Shown here: positions 43,517 through 52,670 of the stretch, piece by piece
Position numbering within the stretch: position 1 is the first letter of the stretch
Layout: each line of letters opens with the position of its first letter
DNA from: Criblamydia sequanensis CRIB-18
GTDB taxonomy: Bacteria; Chlamydiota; Chlamydiia; Chlamydiales; Criblamydiaceae
Assembly (NCBI RefSeq): GCF_000750955.1
Contig: NZ_CCEJ010000008.1
Coordinates: 62,001-126,000, forward strand
Direction: 5' to 3'
Length of the DNA stretch: 64,000 nt
The notes under the pieces: generated by a model
What the model was told of the DNA's origin: nothing
Database searches by the model: none
Seen by the model: the letters and a program-made list of their open reading frames with translations, nothing else
Program-made: the position numbers and the translations under genes

Positions 43517-44620
43517 CTATTTTAAAAGCACGCTTCTTGCAAATGATAAATCAATTTCAGCGGCTTGCTCATAAAAGCTTTCTATTTGACTTATAGAAAC
43601 TTCTTCCACATCACCCTTATCATAAAACTCGCGGTACCAGCGTGTGGTTTCTTTTACGGCATCGATCCAGCTAAAACTAGGCTTCCAGGATAATTTCTCA
43701 GCCGCTTTATCAAAAGAAAGCCTTAAGGTTTTCATCTCTTTTGTATTTTCTTTAAATGAAGGGTCTTGAATCCAAGAGCCGTTTCCCCACAAGTTGATCA
43801 CTGTTTGAGCAAGCTCTTTTGCTGTCACCCCTTTAATTTCTAAAGGCCCAAAATTAAAACTATCGGAAAAGGAATTTGGCTGCTCTATTAGTTTTTTTCC
43901 AAGTAAAAGATAGCCAAATAAGGCATCTAAAACATAAAGCCAAGGCCTTACACTATTTGGAGATCTAATTAAAATAGGCTCCTTTCTTGAAAGGGATCTA
44001 AAGCAATCGGGAAGAAGGCGATATTTTGAGAAATCTCCCCCTCCAATGATATTTCCGGCTCTTGCTGTAGCAAGGGCCGGCATTGATTCTTTAAAACTTT
44101 CTCTATAGGCTCTTACGGCAAGCTCTGACATGGCTTTGCTTGCGCTATAAGGATCTTTTCCACCTAAAGAGTCAATTTCTCTATAGCCATAATCCCAATT
44201 TTTATTTTCATAGACTTTATCGGTTGTGATAAAAAGGGCGGCTTTTGAGTCAGACCCTTTTAATGCCTGCAATAAATTAATAGAGCCCATAGCATTGACG
44301 TTAAAAGCTTTTACAGGGTCTTGAAAAGAGGGAAATACAAGGGCTTCAGCTGCCAGATGAAAAACGATATCCGGTTTAACGCTTTGGATTAATTTTTCAA
44401 GCTCTGCTAAATGAGTAATATCTCCGACTCGATGATCTATTTTTTTTTCAAGTTTCAGAAGACTAAAGAGATTTGGTTCTTCTAAATTTCCTAACGAAAA
44501 GCCGGTTACGTCAGCTTTTAGCAAGGTTAACCATAAAGTGAGCCATGAGCCCTTAAAGCCGGTATGACCTGTTACAAGAACTTTTTTTCCTTTGTAGAAT
44601 GAACGTATCTCTTCTATCAT
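43517..44620 (-). CDS. rfbG: CDP-glucose 4,6-dehydratase
   Basis: This enzyme converts CDP-glucose to CDP-4-keto-6-deoxyglucose. The 367-residue SDR protein has the NAD site VLVTGHTGFKGSWLTLWL (residues 14-31), the HLAAEALV strand, TTDKVYEN and the catalytic DPYSASKAMSE (Tyr-x3-Lys). FKGSW-type starts separate CDP-glucose dehydratases from the dTDP enzymes. ATG overlaps the end of the cytidylyltransferase gene by 4 bp, so coupling is tight. Confidence 0.93.
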   Translation of the reverse strand: MIEEIRSFYKGKKVLVTGHTGFKGSWLTLWLTLLKADVTGFSLGNLEEPNLFSLLKLEKKIDHRVGDITHLAELEKLIQSVKPDIVFHLAAEALVFPSFQDPVKAFNVNAMGSINLLQALKGSDSKAALFITTDKVYENKNWDYGYREIDSLGGKDPYSASKAMSELAVRAYRESFKESMPALATARAGNIIGGGDFSKYRLLPDCFRSLSRKEPILIRSPNSVRPWLYVLDALFGYLLLGKKLIEQPNSFSDSFNFGPLEIKGVTAKELAQTVINLWGNGSWIQDPSFKENTKEMKTLRLSFDKAAEKLSWKPSFSWIDAVKETTRWYREFYDKGDVEEVSISQIESFYEQAAEIDLSFARSVLLK

Positions 44621-45471
44621 GACACTGCACCGCTTGCAACTTTAAATTGAAATTCTTGCTGGATAAAAGGAAAAGAAGGCGCCCAGGGAGCTTTTCCAAG
44701 ATTCCAAAGTTTATTAAGTTCGTCCCGATCCCTTTGAGTATCCATGCAGGCCCAGAATCCATTATGTTTATAAATGCAAAGCTCGCCTTTTTGAGAGAGC
44801 CGAATCAAAGGTTCTCTTTCCAAAATACAATCGGGATTCTTGGAGAGATAATCGGAGAAAAAATTCTTGTTAAAAAAGAAAAACCCTCCATTGATCCATT
44901 TTTCTTTAAATTCCGGCTTTTCATCAAATTCTATGACTTGACTTTCCTCAAGCTTTAGTTCCCCGAACCTTGAAGGGGGATGGACTCCTAAAAGAGTGCC
45001 AATTTTTCCGTGGCTTTCATGGAAGCTTAATTCATGCTTCAGATCTGCGTTGCATAAGCCATCTCCATAGGTGACGGCAGCTAAGGGGGCATTACCTATA
45101 TATTTTTCAGCTGCCATGGCAAGCCTTGCTCCTGTCATGGTATCTTCGCCCGTATAGGCTACAGTGACCTTCCAATCTTCTTTATGATGGGTTGAATGGA
45201 TAGTGAGATGGTTATTCGACAGATCCACTGTAAAGTCGCTATGCATCGAAGAATAGTTGATAAAATAGGATTTGATGACTTCTGATTTAAAACCCGTGCA
45301 TAAAACAAAATGCTTAAAACCGGATCGCCTATAAAGATGCATAATATGCCAGAGAATTGGATGGGAGCCAATCGGAACCATAGGTTTTGGCCTGAACTCA
45401 GTTTCCTCTTTAATTCTTGTGCCGAGTCCGCCGCAGAGGATAAATACAGGTATCGAAGCGAGATCAATCAT
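44617..45471 (-). CDS. rfbF: Glucose-1-phosphate cytidylyltransferase
   Basis: RfbF makes CDP-glucose from CTP and glucose-1-phosphate, the first committed step of the CDP-deoxysugar route. The N-terminal FILCGGLGTRIKEETEFRPKPMVPIG is the nucleotide-sugar pyrophosphorylase signature, and VTYGDGLCNADL provides the metal Asp. ATG 45471 (MIDLASIP) gives 284 residues; the frame continues to 45510 without a better start. It heads the five-gene operon, about 120 bp after mreC. Confidence 0.92.
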   Translation of the reverse strand: MIDLASIPVFILCGGLGTRIKEETEFRPKPMVPIGSHPILWHIMHLYRRSGFKHFVLCTGFKSEVIKSYFINYSSMHSDFTVDLSNNHLTIHSTHHKEDWKVTVAYTGEDTMTGARLAMAAEKYIGNAPLAAVTYGDGLCNADLKHELSFHESHGKIGTLLGVHPPSRFGELKLEESQVIEFDEKPEFKEKWINGGFFFFNKNFFSDYLSKNPDCILEREPLIRLSQKGELCIYKHNGFWACMDTQRDRDELNKLWNLGKAPWAPSFPFIQQEFQFKVASGAVS

Positions 45472-45592
45472 AGAAAATCCAGTGTTAACTTTATTACGTA
45501 GTGAATCCAAGAAGATTCATCGTAGGTTGCGATTATGGCTTTCTCACCGAGTTTTTTCCTATTGTTTTTTGAAAACTTTATCTCAAAGAAAT

Positions 45593-46723
45593 CTAACGCC
45601 CTATCAATGGAGGGAGATCTTCCGGATCAAAACCTTGCGGCGGCAAAACAAAAACGAGATCAAGGTGGTCTAAATCAAAAGCTGAGGGGATAGCGCTAAT
45701 TTCATAGAAATAATCTCCCTCTTTTAATTTGGAAACATGATCTACGATGCCAACTTTTAGATTGGCCGGAAAAACACCGTCATAACCGGTTGTGATTAAT
45801 AGATCGCCGGCTTCAACAATAGACCCGTTAGCAAGAGCTGTTGGTTCGTCAATAAGTCTTCCATTAAAAAGATCCAAAGCTTCCCCTTCTTCATCGCTAA
45901 AATCGTAATTAAACCCGAACCCTTTTAATTTTTGCCCGGGCGATCGCCAAAGAGGCAGGCTCCTCCCATTGATAATGCCTTTGGCAAGAAGAGTGTTTTT
46001 TGAGACCTCTTTACCAATAGCGTCTTTTATTGTTTTAATGGATTTAGCAAGTTCGCTTTGATCCGAATCATCAGGCCACTCCTTGCTTAATAAAATAGCG
46101 GAAAAGCCGCTAAGAAGATTAAAGAGCATTTGTTTTTTTAGCTCCCCTCTTGCCACTCTTACTGAAGGTGAGAGACCGGCATCCGTTATTAAACGAACTC
46201 TTGATTGTCTGTTCCCTACGTAATCGATCACTCCAACAAGAGCTTCTCCTGAGACCACCGGGCTATTTCGGCAGATAACAGGCTTTTTGAAAGCTTTATT
46301 ATCTTCTTCACCGACATCCACCCAAATAGAGCTTCCCCATGAATTGGGCGATCTAAATAATACTTTAGCCGGTATTGAGGAAAGGGCCTCTTCAATTTTT
46401 TTTTCGAGGATTATCCCCCTTGGGGAATCGTTTCCCTCATTTTTTGAAGAAAGCTGCTTTAGAATTTTTACTTCATGGCTCAAAATCGTCTTTAATTTTT
46501 GAACCTCGTTTTTTAGATAGACATTTTCTTCCTGCAGCTTTAGTTTTTCAATCTCCTGTTGAGAAAGGGTGGGTTTCAAAGGGACAAGCAAGCTCCAAAT
46601 CGGGTTTGCAACGGAAGATGCGAAATCTTTAATTTTCAAAGTTACGCTTTTTGGCAGGGCCAAAAGCATAAAAAAAAGAATAAAGGGCACTAAAAGGCCT
46701 TTTGAGAGACGTCTTCTTTTCAT
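45593..46723 (-). CDS. mreC: Rod-shape protein MreC
   Basis: MreC is a bitopic inner-membrane protein of the cell-wall elongation complex. The 376-residue product has an N-terminal membrane helix (about 8-24, LLVPFILFFMLLALPKS), a coiled coil (about 55-95) and two periplasmic beta domains with VIDYVGNRQSRVRLITDAGLS and GDLLITTGYDGVFPANLKVG, the latter a family hallmark. It overlaps the aminotransferase gene start by 4 bp. Chlamydiae use MreB/MreC for division in place of FtsZ, which fits. The inserted region ~205-270 is longer than in model proteins. Confidence 0.85.
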   Translation of the reverse strand: MKRRRLSKGLLVPFILFFMLLALPKSVTLKIKDFASSVANPIWSLLVPLKPTLSQQEIEKLKLQEENVYLKNEVQKLKTILSHEVKILKQLSSKNEGNDSPRGIILEKKIEEALSSIPAKVLFRSPNSWGSSIWVDVGEEDNKAFKKPVICRNSPVVSGEALVGVIDYVGNRQSRVRLITDAGLSPSVRVARGELKKQMLFNLLSGFSAILLSKEWPDDSDQSELAKSIKTIKDAIGKEVSKNTLLAKGIINGRSLPLWRSPGQKLKGFGFNYDFSDEEGEALDLFNGRLIDEPTALANGSIVEAGDLLITTGYDGVFPANLKVGIVDHVSKLKEGDYFYEISAIPSAFDLDHLDLVFVLPPQGFDPEDLPPLIGR

Positions 46724-47919
46724 GAGACACTTTTAATGGCTTTTAACGATTGAACTACGTAATTCATATTTTTATCTGTCAAAGCAGCAAGGTTGATGCG
46801 GCCGTTTTCAGGTAAATAAATGGCAAACCGATCTCTTAGGGAAAGGACTTCTTCAGGAGTTAGGTCAAGAAGCAAAAACATGCCGGCTGTCTTTTCAAAG
46901 CGTGCAAGAGAATGGAGGTTTTCATTTTCTAGAGCTTTTTTAAAAGTTGTCCGCATGGCTTGAATTCTTGATTTCATTTTTTCAAGCTCTTGAAACCAAA
47001 GGGTTTTAAGCGTATCTTCTTTAAATAAGGATTTAACAAGTTCGCCGCCATGAATGGGCGGGGTTGAATAGGTCGTTCGAATCAATCTTTTAATTTGGCT
47101 TAAAGCATTAAGCTTTCCTTCTTCATTTTCTGCTGCCACAAAAAGAGCGCCTACACGATCTCCATAAAGACCCATATTTTTAGAAAAGGAATAGGCAATA
47201 GCAAGGGGTATTTTAGCTTCAATAAATGGTTTAAGAGGATTAAGATCCTCTTTTAGAGAATGCTTAAAACCATGATAGGCTAAATCAAAAAAAGGAAATA
47301 ACCGTTTTTTTTTCACTAGGCTTAAAACCTCTTTCCAGTGCTTTTCCTCGAGATCAACCCCTGTTGGATTGTGGCAAGACACTTGCAGAAGAAGAGGAGT
47401 TTCATCGTCTAGAGTTGAAAGGGAGGTCAAAAAGTTTTTATCGATTTCGGATTTTTCTTGGTCATAGTAGGGAATGTTTTTTATGGAAATATTAGATTTT
47501 GAAACAATCAGGCAGTGATTCGGCCAAGTGGGTGTTGGGATGGCAATTTCTTTATAGCCTTGGACTTTGAGAAGCTCTATCATTAAGCTTAAAGCCCCCG
47601 TACCTCCTAAAGTCTCGATTGCAAAAGCTCTTTGGCTTTGAACAACCTCATCTTTTGATCCCCATAAAAATTCCAGGAAAAGATGATTGAATTCAGGGTC
47701 GCCATCTATCGGCAAATATTTTTTAGGCTTCGGTTGAATTGCTTTTTCAGCTTTTGCAATGGAATCCAAGAGGACAAGCTTTCCTTCATCGTCTTTATAA
47801 ACGCCAATGCTAAGGTTAACTTTTTCTTTCCTCAAGTCCCTATCGAATAAAATTTGCAAGCCTAATATCGGGTCTTCTTCCAATCGCGGCAACTCAGAGA
47901 AGTGTTTGATTTTTTTCAT
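46720..47919 (-). CDS. Aspartate/aromatic aminotransferase
   Basis: A PLP-dependent class I aminotransferase of 399 residues. It has the substrate-loop ETLGGTGALS (GTGA phosphate site), SCHNPTGVDL, and the PLP lysine in AYSFSKNMGLYGDRVG near residue 240. The AspC/TyrB family of proteobacterial type transfers amino groups among Asp, Glu and aromatic amino acids. Position next to mreC and near greA follows the chlamydial gene order. It is the first gene of a two-gene operon with mreC. Confidence 0.92.
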   Translation of the reverse strand: MKKIKHFSELPRLEEDPILGLQILFDRDLRKEKVNLSIGVYKDDEGKLVLLDSIAKAEKAIQPKPKKYLPIDGDPEFNHLFLEFLWGSKDEVVQSQRAFAIETLGGTGALSLMIELLKVQGYKEIAIPTPTWPNHCLIVSKSNISIKNIPYYDQEKSEIDKNFLTSLSTLDDETPLLLQVSCHNPTGVDLEEKHWKEVLSLVKKKRLFPFFDLAYHGFKHSLKEDLNPLKPFIEAKIPLAIAYSFSKNMGLYGDRVGALFVAAENEEGKLNALSQIKRLIRTTYSTPPIHGGELVKSLFKEDTLKTLWFQELEKMKSRIQAMRTTFKKALENENLHSLARFEKTAGMFLLLDLTPEEVLSLRDRFAIYLPENGRINLAALTDKNMNYVVQSLKAIKSVS

Positions 47920-48079
47920 AAATGTGAAGCTATCCCTTGATAGAACAGATAAAGAGCTCTATTTTCCTTAAATTTTTGCTCTTGGCAAGAAAAATCTAAA
48001 TATCATGAAGAGAAAAAAGAGATGAAAGAGAAAGTTTGCTAAAATTGTGTGAAATAGCTATTATATATGAGAAAAAATT

Positions 48080-48152
48080 GGGGCGTTAGCTCAGTTGGTA
48101 GAGCGCAACAATGGCATTGTTGAGGCCAACGGTTCGACTCCGTTACGCTCCA
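48080..48152 (+). tRNA. tRNA-Ala (anticodon GGC)
   Basis: A complete cloverleaf of 73 bases. The acceptor stem GGGGCGT pairs with ACGCTCC (one G-T wobble), the D arm is GCTC/GAGC, the anticodon stem CAACA/TGTTG holds the loop ATGGCAT, and the T arm is AACGG-TTCGACT-CCGTT. The loop reads anticodon GGC, for Ala codons GCC/GCT. No CCA is encoded; the gene ends in A. Its last ten bases overlap the 3' end of the NYN gene on the other strand. Confidence 0.97.
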
Positions 48153-48808
48153 TTTATTTTTTTCTGAAATTCTCTAAGCCACCTATCAAAATCACTTTCA
48201 TTTATTTCACCTGATGTCTTTTTGATTTCTCTCTTTTTTTTAATTTTTCCCTCAGGGAGTTTGCGCTGAGCTCTTGAAGGCGTCTTTATTTCAAGCATCT
48301 TGTAAGCTTCTTCAAAAACCTTCAGATAGCGGTCAAAAAGGGCTTCTTCATCGCTTTTTGGTGAAGGCTCGGGTTCTTTTTTTAAAGAGAGAAAAAGAGG
48401 CTCTTTTTTTTCGTTCTTAGGGACGGATTTTCTTGGGCGGGATATTTTTTTTAAAAAAGAATGAACAGATTCTGTTTTAGCAAGGCAAGCCTTAGCTCTC
48501 CATGCAAGCCTTTTATCAGAGGTGACGACAAGGCAATTTTTAGGCGACTTTTCCCTCTTTATTAATTCTAGAATAGCCTCATCGGCAGTTTCCTTTTCAT
48601 CTGTAAAAATTATTTCAAGGGAGCCAAGGTAGGCTTTACTTGCTTCGCCCGGCCGATAGTGGGAATCAAAGACAACAACCGATTTGAAGGAAAATTGGCT
48701 GAGTCTTTGACTTAAAAATTCAATTAGTTTTTCGCGTTCCTCTTTTAAATTTTCACCGGAACTTAAGAGCTGGAATAGGAGATTATAGCCATCAATTAAG
48801 ACGAGCAT
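48143..48808 (-). CDS. NYN-domain (YacP-like) predicted ribonuclease
   Basis: The N-terminal ~135 residues form a PIN-like NYN domain: MLVLIDGYNLLFQL with the first Asp, VVVFDSHYRPG, ETADEAILELI and LVVTSDKRLAW with further acidic residues. This matches YacP/Rae1-type RNases that cut mRNA at the ribosome. A basic, unstructured C-terminal part (about 136-221) follows. The stop codon is inside the 3' end of tRNA-Ala on the other strand. It overlaps rdgB by 13 bp in an operon with greA. Confidence 0.82.
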   Translation of the reverse strand: MLVLIDGYNLLFQLLSSGENLKEEREKLIEFLSQRLSQFSFKSVVVFDSHYRPGEASKAYLGSLEIIFTDEKETADEAILELIKREKSPKNCLVVTSDKRLAWRAKACLAKTESVHSFLKKISRPRKSVPKNEKKEPLFLSLKKEPEPSPKSDEEALFDRYLKVFEEAYKMLEIKTPSRAQRKLPEGKIKKKREIKKTSGEINESDFDRWLREFQKKINGA

Positions 48809-49416
48809 GATACGCTTTCGCTTCGAAGAATCGCATGAAGAGTCGGAAGAAGCTTTTCAAAAGCTTTCCTTCTATGGGAGATCCGGGATTTTACTTTTGG
48901 ATCAAGCTCTCCAAAGGTTTGATTATAATCATGCTTAATAAAAAGCGAATCATAGCCAAATCCGTTTCGTCCTTTCTCTTCATGAGCTATGTAACCCTCA
49001 ACAATTGACGTCACCGTTTTTTTTACGCCTTCTTTATTAGCAAGAGTAAGAGAGCATTGAAAATAAGCATTTCTTTCTATGTCTTTTTTCTCGCTTAGCT
49101 TTTCAAGGAGTTTTTTTCGGTTTTCATTATCATTTGCGTTCAAACCAGCATATCTCTTGGAGAAAATGCCGGGCTCTTTTCCAAGAGAGGGGACAACAAG
49201 CCCTGAATCGTCTGCCAAGACCCATTCATTAAGATGGGAGGCCCCATGGAGCGCCTTGATAGCCGAATTTTCCTCAAAGGTGCTTCCCGTTTCTTCGGGA
49301 AGTTTATAATTTGGATAATTAAGAAGAGAAAGCCAATCTATCTCGGATAGATTGGCGAACATTTCCCTAAACTCACGGATTTTATGTAAATTCGATGTCG
49401 CAAGGATAATTTTCAT
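48796..49416 (-). CDS. rdgB: XTP/dITP pyrophosphatase
   Basis: RdgB/Ham1 hydrolyses non-canonical purine triphosphates so they are not built into DNA. The 206-residue protein begins with MKIILATSNLHKIREFREM, has the catalytic ETGSTFEENSAIKA and VLADDSGLVVPSL motifs, the GFGYDSLF strand and the closing SHRRKAFEKL. All key residues are in place. It follows greA by 24 bp and overlaps the NYN gene. Confidence 0.95.
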   Translation of the reverse strand: MKIILATSNLHKIREFREMFANLSEIDWLSLLNYPNYKLPEETGSTFEENSAIKALHGASHLNEWVLADDSGLVVPSLGKEPGIFSKRYAGLNANDNENRKKLLEKLSEKKDIERNAYFQCSLTLANKEGVKKTVTSIVEGYIAHEEKGRNGFGYDSLFIKHDYNQTFGELDPKVKSRISHRRKAFEKLLPTLHAILRSESVSCSS

Positions 49417-49440
49417 AAACGTATATCTTTTAAAAAAAGG

Positions 49441-51615
49441 TTATTTTTCAAGAAAGCTTGAAATATTTAATACCTTAAAATCATCTTCTCTAAAATGAAA
49501 AGTTTCTCCCGGTTTTTTTCCGCACATCGCTTGCGCAAGTTTGGACTGGAAGGAGATGATATTGTTATCAGCGTCGGCATCCCAAGGACCTAAAATAGTA
49601 AAAATGAGCCTTTCGTTTTTGGAATTTTCGATCTCCACGACATTTCCGATTCCGACCTCTTCATTTTCAACATCTTGAGGTGAGATAATACGTGCACGGT
49701 TTAACAAATCGCCAAGCCTTTTAAGTTCTGATTGAAGGTGGCGCCGTCTTTCAACCGCAAATTTATATTCGGAGTTTTCTCTCAAATCTCCAAGCGCTCT
49801 TGCGGCTTCGACTTCTCTTGCATTTTCAATGATCTCAACCGTTCCGATTAACTCTGCACGATCTCTTGTTTTTTTGTAACCTTCTTCTGTCGTCCAAACA
49901 ATACGGCCATCCAATAAAACACGGTCTTTCTTTTTTTTGTGAGTAGACAAGCTAGGATGCACTACATGTGCAAGCGACCTTAAAGTTTTTTGGTCGTGAT
50001 CCCCAAAAGAGTGGCATTTTGAAGTTAATAGTAAAAATTCCTTAACAAATTCAATGGAGGTTCCTTCTAGAATCTTTCTAACGGTTTCATAACGTTTTCC
50101 GGAAAGAATGACGATCATCTTTTTGGTAAGATCTTTGTACTCAGGCCTTGATTCGATTCTGTGTAGAAGGGTCAAGAAAGATTCCAGGAATCGACCCTCG
50201 CCTTCTTTATTTTGGAAGGGGAGATTTTCGATTTCTTTATTTAAAATCTTTTGGAAATACCATACGAAGGTTTCAGGGCTTTCAAGAGGGTTAGCAAGAA
50301 GAGCTTCTAAACGCTCTTTAAATTTTTCCCGAGCTTCTGCTTGGCAAAGTTCTTTTGCCATGTAGTCGCGAATAAGGGCTTGCTGAGGGGTAAATAAAAG
50401 GTCTAAGAAAATGTCTTGCCAGTCTTCCCTTACCTCACGGATAACTGTCAGCATTCTTTTTTTAAATGCAATGATATTTATGCCATCAAGGATCGTGAAA
50501 GGGTCTTTTAGCTCTTTGATGAAGTTTTTTACTGTTTTAAAACCTGTCAGGTCTTCGCCGAAAAGCTGCTCTAAGAAAATGTAGATTTCAAGTTCTTGAG
50601 AACGTTTTAAACCGGGGTTTGTTAGCAGCGTTTTCAGGTTATCAATAATCGAAGACTTCACATCTTCTTTTTTTAACATATTTGGAAAATCTCTTACGAA
50701 GTTGTAAGAGGTTTGAATGACATCCTCAATGTTTCCCCTGGCTTGAATCTCGTTTTGGAGCCTATCCTCATGTGTAAGCTCTTTAGTTCTAAGTCTAAAA
50801 GAGTCTTTTAATTGGGTCGGAGTATTAATTAGGGTATCTTTTTTAAGTTTGGCTCTAGCGGTTTGCCAGAATCTCTGCCAGTCTTTTTCCGGGATGACGA
50901 TGTCGCAAAGGTCATCTTTAATCTCGGCAGCGGTTCTTGGCCCTAAATCCCTTAAAAGGATTTTTATGATGCCTACAGGATCTTCTTTTGCTTCTTTTTC
51001 AAGCTCCTCGGGATTCATAAATCGTTTTGTTAAAAAATGAGTTGAGGGAAGCGGAATTAAGCTTTTAAAGGCATTCGTGAAGGTGATATGTTTTTTTCCG
51101 GCCACATATTCGAATTCAACTGAAAGCTGCTCTCTAAGTTCTGAAACTTCGATGATTTCACCGGTTCCCCATCCGCCGTTATGATAAACGCAGTTCCCCT
51201 TTTTCATATGAGCTAAAAGGTCATAGTTTGAAAGGGCGCCTTGGAAGTCTGTTTTGCCTCGCATGCCGACAAGGCGTAAATTTTCTTGATACTTAGGATC
51301 GCTGCCATATTTCTTCTCTAAAGCTTGGGAGGTAACTTTAGCGAGAGCCTCACTATTAGTATTTTGAAGGTCTATAAGTTTTTTTAAGGCATTATAGTGT
51401 TCTTCTTCATTTTTTATATTTTCTAATAAAAAAAGACCCATTTCAGCAAATTTGCCAAAGGTTTTGGCAAACTCACTTTTTTCGATGAGGTTTAAAATTT
51501 CGATTAATTCTTCTGAATCGGGAGTATCTGACGCGCAATACTCTTCCCAAAGCTGTAGTATTTTATTAAAATCGCGTTTGGCGATTTGATTTTCGAATTC
51601 CTTAATATACCCCAT
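49441..51615 (-). CDS. greA: Transcription elongation factor GreA, long chlamydial form
   Basis: The C-terminal ~160 residues (565-724) are a complete GreA: coiled-coil region with EAARALGDLRENSEYKFAVERR, where the acidic tip residues stimulate RNA cleavage in backtracked polymerase, then the FKBP-like domain with IISFQSKLAQAMCGKKPGE. The preceding ~560 residues have no counterpart in E. coli GreA (158 residues). This extended form is typical of Chlamydiota. The extension holds a segment YDLLAHMKKGNCVYHNGGWGTGEI that looks like a CarD/Tudor-type beta fold (about 130-200), and a long helical region. It heads the operon greA-rdgB-NYN. Confidence 0.92.
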   Translation of the reverse strand: MGYIKEFENQIAKRDFNKILQLWEEYCASDTPDSEELIEILNLIEKSEFAKTFGKFAEMGLFLLENIKNEEEHYNALKKLIDLQNTNSEALAKVTSQALEKKYGSDPKYQENLRLVGMRGKTDFQGALSNYDLLAHMKKGNCVYHNGGWGTGEIIEVSELREQLSVEFEYVAGKKHITFTNAFKSLIPLPSTHFLTKRFMNPEELEKEAKEDPVGIIKILLRDLGPRTAAEIKDDLCDIVIPEKDWQRFWQTARAKLKKDTLINTPTQLKDSFRLRTKELTHEDRLQNEIQARGNIEDVIQTSYNFVRDFPNMLKKEDVKSSIIDNLKTLLTNPGLKRSQELEIYIFLEQLFGEDLTGFKTVKNFIKELKDPFTILDGINIIAFKKRMLTVIREVREDWQDIFLDLLFTPQQALIRDYMAKELCQAEAREKFKERLEALLANPLESPETFVWYFQKILNKEIENLPFQNKEGEGRFLESFLTLLHRIESRPEYKDLTKKMIVILSGKRYETVRKILEGTSIEFVKEFLLLTSKCHSFGDHDQKTLRSLAHVVHPSLSTHKKKKDRVLLDGRIVWTTEEGYKKTRDRAELIGTVEIIENAREVEAARALGDLRENSEYKFAVERRRHLQSELKRLGDLLNRARIISPQDVENEEVGIGNVVEIENSKNERLIFTILGPWDADADNNIISFQSKLAQAMCGKKPGETFHFREDDFKVLNISSFLEK

Positions 51616-52139
51616 TCTTCTCTTTTCCTTGTCTTAAATGCATCTTATTAGACATGAGCGAAACCATTTGAAACATTCAATTCTCTGAATGTTTCGTTTT
51701 TCGATAATGACTAGATTATTATTTGATTGATGAAGAGGGATTACGGCGAGCGGAAGTGGCTGACTATTAGCAAAAAAAGTTTTAGAAGCAGCTTTATGGC
51801 TTCCCACGCGTTTCCCCAAATTGATTGTAATGGGTCAAAATAAATCAAAGAAAAGAAATTTCTCTAAAGAATACGCCATTGAGTAATTTCTTGATTTTTT
51901 TTTAACCTTGCGTAAAGAACTATACAGCTGATAGTTATTAATTTCAAATCCTTATTTAAAACTTACCTTAAAGAAAAAAATACTCCTTTTTTTGGGCAAA
52001 ATAGGAGAGCAAAAGAGAAGGGTAATTGAAGATTTTAAAGAAATTATTTATAATTAGAGAAGGCTGCTTTATGGTTTAAGCTTAAGAATTCTTATGTCCT
52101 TTATCATTCTCAAATCTTTTCGAGGAACCCGAGGCTTTA
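51616..52139. other. Intergenic region upstream of greA
   Basis: About 520 bp between divergent greA and a charged hypothetical. It contains a 10-bp hairpin (51670-51679 with 51686-51695) followed on the plus strand by GTTTTT. A 61-codon minus-strand frame (51634-51819) has no ribosome site and no family resemblance. The rest is AT-rich and holds the two promoters. Confidence 0.5.
51670..51700 (+). terminator. Terminator-like hairpin upstream of greA
   Basis: Perfect 10-bp stem GAAACATTCA/TGAATGTTTC with a six-base loop, then GTTTTT. The orientation suits a plus-strand transcript, although no plus-strand gene lies just before it; an antisense RNA to greA or a decayed gene are options. Confidence 0.45.
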
Positions 52140-52640
52140 GTGGAAGACGAAAATAAGCCAAATATTTTTGATGAAGCCAAAAAAATCGCTGATAAACAGC
52201 GTAAAAAAGATCTCTTACGCAAAAAAAAAGCAACAAGCGATAGAAAAAAGCCGGAAGAATCTCAAGAAGAGCTTAAGCCTGATGTTTTGCCCCAAGTTCA
52301 GCAAGAAGAGCTTAAGCCTGATGAGGATATAGCAAAAATTTTAGAGAGGGCAAAAAAATTAAGGGAAGACCTAGATTCCAAGATTGACCAGTTGCTTAAA
52401 TTTAAAGATCAAATCCCTGAGCCTTTTGCTTCTATGCTTCAAGATATGTATAAAATGCCTGAAAAATATCAAGAGCAATTAATTGAAAAGACAAACGAGC
52501 TTGTAAACCATATCAATACCATTGTGACCCCTTCAAAAAAAATTGAGCCTCTCGAAAAAAAATCTCAGAAAAATGAAGATAAGAGAGGGCGGAAATCGCA
52601 AAAATTAAGAGGGAAGCGCGGTTGGATTTCCATGCAATAG
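52140..52640 (+). CDS. Highly charged Lys/Glu-rich hypothetical protein
   Basis: GTG start with a purine-rich CGAGGAACCCGAGG upstream. The 166-residue protein is strongly charged and probably coiled coil. A repeated phrase EELKPDVLPQ and EELKPDEDIA occurs at about residues 44-66. The basic tail (KKSQKNEDKRGRKSQKLRGK) could bind nucleic acid. Its TAG stop codon is formed by the first bases of a repeat related to the MITE-like elements, so the C-terminus may have been trimmed. The family is not recognised. Confidence 0.5.
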   Translation: MEDENKPNIFDEAKKIADKQRKKDLLRKKKATSDRKKPEESQEELKPDVLPQVQQEELKPDEDIAKILERAKKLREDLDSKIDQLLKFKDQIPEPFASMLQDMYKMPEKYQEQLIEKTNELVNHINTIVTPSKKIEPLEKKSQKNEDKRGRKSQKLRGKRGWISMQ

Positions 52641-52670
52641 ACTTCTTTTTGAAAATCGGAAGGAAGTCTA
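52638..52670. repeat. Short inverted repeat related to MITE-like arms
   Basis: TAGACTTC at 52638-52645 pairs with GAAGTCTA at 52663-52670, and the left side continues as in the 27914 element arm (TAGACTTCTTT). It is 33 bp long, a minimal or decayed copy, and could also act as a terminator hairpin for the gene it touches. Confidence 0.5.

Noticed and set aside
48080-48152. tRNA-Ala as an integration site for a genomic island
   Set aside because: No integrase gene and no repeat of the tRNA 3' end was noticed in the window.
51634-51819. A 61-codon minus-strand ORF upstream of greA
   Set aside because: No ribosome-binding site, no recognisable family, and composition like non-coding sequence.
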